This document shows positions 61,175 to 64,000 of a DNA stretch of 64,000 nt, one piece after another. Both the position numbers and the translations under genes were made by a program. Position 1 is the first letter of the stretch; the number at the start of each line of letters is the position of its first letter. Under the pieces are notes generated by a model that was given only the letters and a program-made list of their open reading frames with translations, made no database searches and was not told where the DNA came from. The stretch is from Symbiodinium natans (lineage: Eukaryota > Sar > Dinophyceae > Suessiales > Symbiodiniaceae): positions 62,001 through 126,000 of the forward strand of contig CAJNDS010002513.1 of assembly GCA_905221605.1 (NCBI GenBank). The letters run 5' to 3'.

Positions 61175-61777
61175 CTGCCAGAAATGCAGCCGCAAGATGT
61201 CAGGAAAGCGCACGAACCGAACCAGCACAACCACAATAACCACCGCTTGCGCAAACACATTTTTCAGGGCTCTTCCGACCTGTGTCTGAGGGGAGGAAGC
61301 CATGTGAAGCAGGCCACGATATGATGTACCCATTCAGCCTATTGACGCGACATGATGCCCCGCCCCATGCCCATGGCACATGACAAAGGAGCTGCCAATG
61401 CCCAAAATGACCTCAAAGGCAACCCAGAGTAATCAGGCAACTTGTAGTGACATTGCTGCAAAGAACTGACGTCTTCAAGCGCCGTGAACAGCTCGTCTCC
61501 CCAAAGCAGGTTCCCATGCCACTTGACAGGTACAATCATGCTGCAGCTCAGGGTCTGCCAGCATGATGATGGAACCTAGGTGCAGTGGCAATCTCGTCCC
61601 TCTCAACTGCATTCGGACAAGAAACTGAAGAAATTTACATGACGCAGTCACAGGACGATGCGGCCAATGACTTGGCAGTTGAGAAGCAAAACCAGTGTGG
61701 CCCAACATACGCCGTTCGGCCGCAACATCGGAGCAAACGAATTCTGCCGATTTTTGCCTGAGATCTGGATTTGCCAT
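61175..61777 (-). CDS. Putative membrane protein gene, three exon blocks
   Basis: The first block starts at the ATG at 61777 (MANPDLRQKSAEFVCSDVAA, then LPLHLGSIIMLADPELQHD). A second, in another frame over 61339-61539, reads KWHGNLLWGDELFTALEDVS then YSGLPLRSFWALAAPLSCAM. 61175-61279 has an AG acceptor and a GT donor and reads VGRALKNVFAQAVVIVVVLV then RFVRFPDILRLHFWQ, a clear transmembrane helix followed by basic residues. Joins are not proven. It may be a channel or another membrane protein. Confidence 0.35.
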
Positions 61778-61860
61778 TCCATGCAGTCCGCATTTTTGCA
61801 GTCACTGTCTGATAGGAACTTTGGCGGTCACTGCCTGGTAGCGGGAATAACCAAGAACTC

Positions 61861-61990
61861 CAGGACGAGGACGAGGGCGAGGACGAGGGCGAGAGCGAGG
61901 GCGAGGGATGACACAAACTACGACTGCGACTAGTACACCACACCACCACCACCACCACCACCACCACCACGACCACGACGACGAGGAGGA
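61861..61990. repeat. GAGGAC/CACCAC/GACGAC trinucleotide tracts
   Basis: Successive GAGGACGAGGGC, CACCAC and GACGACGAGGAC runs. Confidence 0.9.
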
Positions 61991-62041
61991 CGACGACGTC
62001 TTCGACTGTTCTCTATTACAACATTCAAAGCTGCAATCAAA

Positions 62042-62230
62042 TTACCCGATGCATGCATGATCAGTTGCTGGTGCGTCGGGGCCGCCAACGAAAAAGTTGG
62101 GCTCAAGCGGTATTTGCCGTGCCTGCAACTGTGTCATCCCGCTGTGGATCCATGTCATGTCAATGACTATTATACAATCTGTAGTCTGTTCCCACCGAAA
62201 CTCCAGAGTGTCGAGAAATCCCGGTTTCAC
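62042..62230 (-). CDS. Putative orphan exon
   Basis: 62-codon minus frame KPGFLDTLEFRWEQTTDCII then QLQARQIPLEPNFFVGGPDA. Moderate coding character, no acceptor or donor settled, function unknown. Confidence 0.25.
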   Translation of the reverse strand: MKPGFLDTLEFRWEQTTDCIIVIDMTWIHSGMTQLQARQIPLEPNFFVGGPDAPATDHACIG

Positions 62231-62383
62231 GCTCGCACGATAACATAAGGCCCCCCCCCTCCCCGCTCAACACCAAGCCCCCCCCCCCCCCCCCCTTGAA
62301 AAAACCGCTAACCCCCCCAATCCTGTCTCATGACAAGCAGCATCTGCTTGCGGGAAGCAGATGCGACAAAGACGAGTTTTGGG

Positions 62384-62572
62384 GGGGTGGGGAGGGGGGG
62401 GGAGGGGAGGGTTGGGGGGAGGGGGGGGGGAGGGGGGGGGGAGGGGAGGGGGGGGGGGAGGGGGGGGGGGGGGAGGGGGGGGGGGGGAGGGGGGGGGGAG
62501 GGGGGGGGAGGGGGGGGGAGGGGCGGGGAGGGGGGGAGGGGGGGAGGGGGTGGTGGGGGGGGGGTTTTCTTC
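62384..62572. repeat. G-rich minisatellite
   Basis: About 190 bp of GGGGGGAGGGG-type units on the plus strand, preceded by poly-C runs at 62254-62295. It could form G-quadruplexes. Confidence 0.95.
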
Positions 62573-63575
62573 TCTTTGATGCGCAGCCTTCGCCAAGAGC
62601 TGCTCCTCAGCCTGCGCGCAAAAATGTAGCAACACGCCTGCCCAACGCAATGCAACACATCAGAATACAAGGAGCGCATGCAGAATCATGCAGAGCATGC
62701 AAGATCTGCCTGAGCCTCCTCGTCGCGACTTGTGCTCTCGCGGCCTTCTGAAACTCGCTGCTGCATCAGCATGCATGGAAGGAACTGTGTTTTACGTACT
62801 ATTACCACAGTCCACACACACACACACAACTTCGCAGCACTGTAGGAAAAATGGGCTGGAACGATTGGAACTTATTGGAACGACGCCTTGCAAACTCCCA
62901 GCCTTCATGCGCCAGTACCCCGGACGCGGTCTCCGTTCCCACCATGGCGGGCGCGAGCTCCACCGGCATCCCGGCACGCAACACTTGGCCAGAAATTAAG
63001 CTGCTGAGATGGACAGCCTGAATCATGACAGATCCCGAGAATCATGAGAAAGGTTCACAAGTTCAGTCAGTACGATGGCGCGTGACGGTCGGTGTCTCTC
63101 CCCGAACGTCTGGGAGCCCCCAGCACTTTACAGCCGGCGGTCTGGACGTCAGACGCCTGAGCGATGGGCTGTATTTCCTTCGACTTTGTGCGAGTAGCCT
63201 GCAGAAACTGCTGGCAGAGTATGGATGTCTGAGGCGAGAACGGTGGGATGCCGCACCATCAGCTCTTTCGCCAGCAAGCAGGAGGCTGGCACATAAAATC
63301 AAATTGCCAAACTGCTTATACAGGAAATGGGGTTGGTTTCGGTGATGATCCGCCGAAGGACTTTCACCAACGACTAATGACTAAACTAAGCTTCCGAGAA
63401 GGCCTGAGGGGCCATCACCGCGAGGGGCCAAAGCAGCCGCTGCACACAGCGCACGCGATGAAAATGCAGCCTGCGTCATGGCGTTATGGGTAGAAGTGGC
63501 TGCAAGCTACGTCTGCATTTGATGCCGGGCGAAACGAAGCCTGTCAGCTGAAAGGAATTGGCCTGCAAATGTAGT

Positions 63576-63872
63576 CTATGCGCATCCTGCCTCTGCCTCG
63601 AAGGCCACCGCGGACTTCTCAAACTCGGGGCACCTCCAAGTATTCCAGCATCTTACTAGACTAGCAGCTGTTGTGCAAAGGAAGCTGCACCCACTTCCGC
63701 GCCCTCTCGCAATCACAGCATACAGCATCAATGCAATTGCACATGCCTGAAGTGCTGCTGCAGCCAAGTTTGTGCGGGCACTATCGTGATTATAGTTTGC
63801 GGTGGGCATTGCGACGGGTGCAAAGTTCAGGCTTCGTTGCAGCACAACTTGGTCAAGAGATGTCAAGAGCAT
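63576..63872 (-). CDS. Putative orphan exon
   Basis: 98-codon minus frame including QRSLNFAPVAMPTANYNHDS, then AAAALQACAIALMLYAVIAR, which could be a membrane helix. The plus strand is also partly open. Weak evidence only. Confidence 0.25.
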   Translation of the reverse strand: MLLTSLDQVVLQRSLNFAPVAMPTANYNHDSARTNLAAAALQACAIALMLYAVIARGRGSGCSFLCTTAASLVRCWNTWRCPEFEKSAVAFEAEAGCA

Positions 63873-64000
63873 TCGCCACTGCCGATTGGTTTCGAGGGTC
63901 CGGCTGAGGTGGAGTTTGCAATTCCTCAGTCGCTAGCTGTGACCGAGCCACGCCAAGCTCTCCATCATAGACTCTACATTCTACATTGATTCAACATAAT

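Noticed and set aside
62267-62751. Pro- or Gly-rich frames on both strands
   Set aside because: They are translations of the G-rich minisatellite.
63025-63345. Plus-strand frame with LSDGLYFLRLCASSLQKLL
   Set aside because: The minus strand is equally protein-like over the same bases (AKELMVRHPTVLASDIHTL), so neither can be called.

Overview
This window is nuclear DNA from a eukaryote with very fragmented genes, most likely a dinoflagellate (Symbiodiniaceae-like or a relative). No long operon-like ORFs exist. Conserved proteins can be read only by joining many short exons. Across the four best-resolved genes I count 23 introns, and their donors are GT (10), GA (7) and GC (6), always with an AG acceptor. 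This relaxed donor use is typical of dinoflagellates. Two more pointers agree: CCCTAAA-type telomere-like motifs are scattered through the intergenic DNA, and every gene I could identify lies on the minus strand, like the unidirectional gene blocks of these genomes.

Recognisable genes, all minus strand: a complete ribosomal protein eS26 gene (920-1759, six exons); a photolyase/cryptochrome, probably DASH type, lacking a detectable start and C-terminus (3941-5892); a glycosyltransferase family 25-like gene (20224-21630); a candidate fatty-acid-binding-protein-like gene whose 3' exons lie in a tandem duplication (about 30398-31788); a single-exon EamA/DMT transporter (34016-35158); a single-domain voltage-gated cation channel with EF-hands spread over at least ten exons (39948-46475); and a pepsin-like aspartic protease (53089 to about 55330).

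Between them are orphan exons that look coding (open frame, AG acceptor, plausible donor, good amino-acid composition) but match no family I know, at about 9.7, 13.1-13.9, 16.3-16.9, 18.7-19.4, 23.8, 25.5-26.1, 27.4-28.2, 30.0-30.3, 32-32.6, 33.5, 35.3-36.0, 38.9-39.2, 47.5, 48.4, 51-52, 52.6, 55.7-57.0 and 61-62 kb. Exon positions in unrecognised genes are approximate.

The rest is repeat-rich: microsatellites, homopolymer C/G tracts, two TA-flanked MITE-like elements plus a likely decayed relative, a hAT-like non-autonomous element with a 30-bp terminal inverted repeat and 8-bp target duplication inside a channel intron, two copies of a C-rich dispersed element, a degenerate telomere-like 2.3-kb tract (57.6-59.9 kb), and an exact 123-bp tandem array of paired hairpins (60.03-60.45 kb). 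No plus-strand gene is convincing. All gene calls come from reading the sequence by eye; no alignment or expression data were available.
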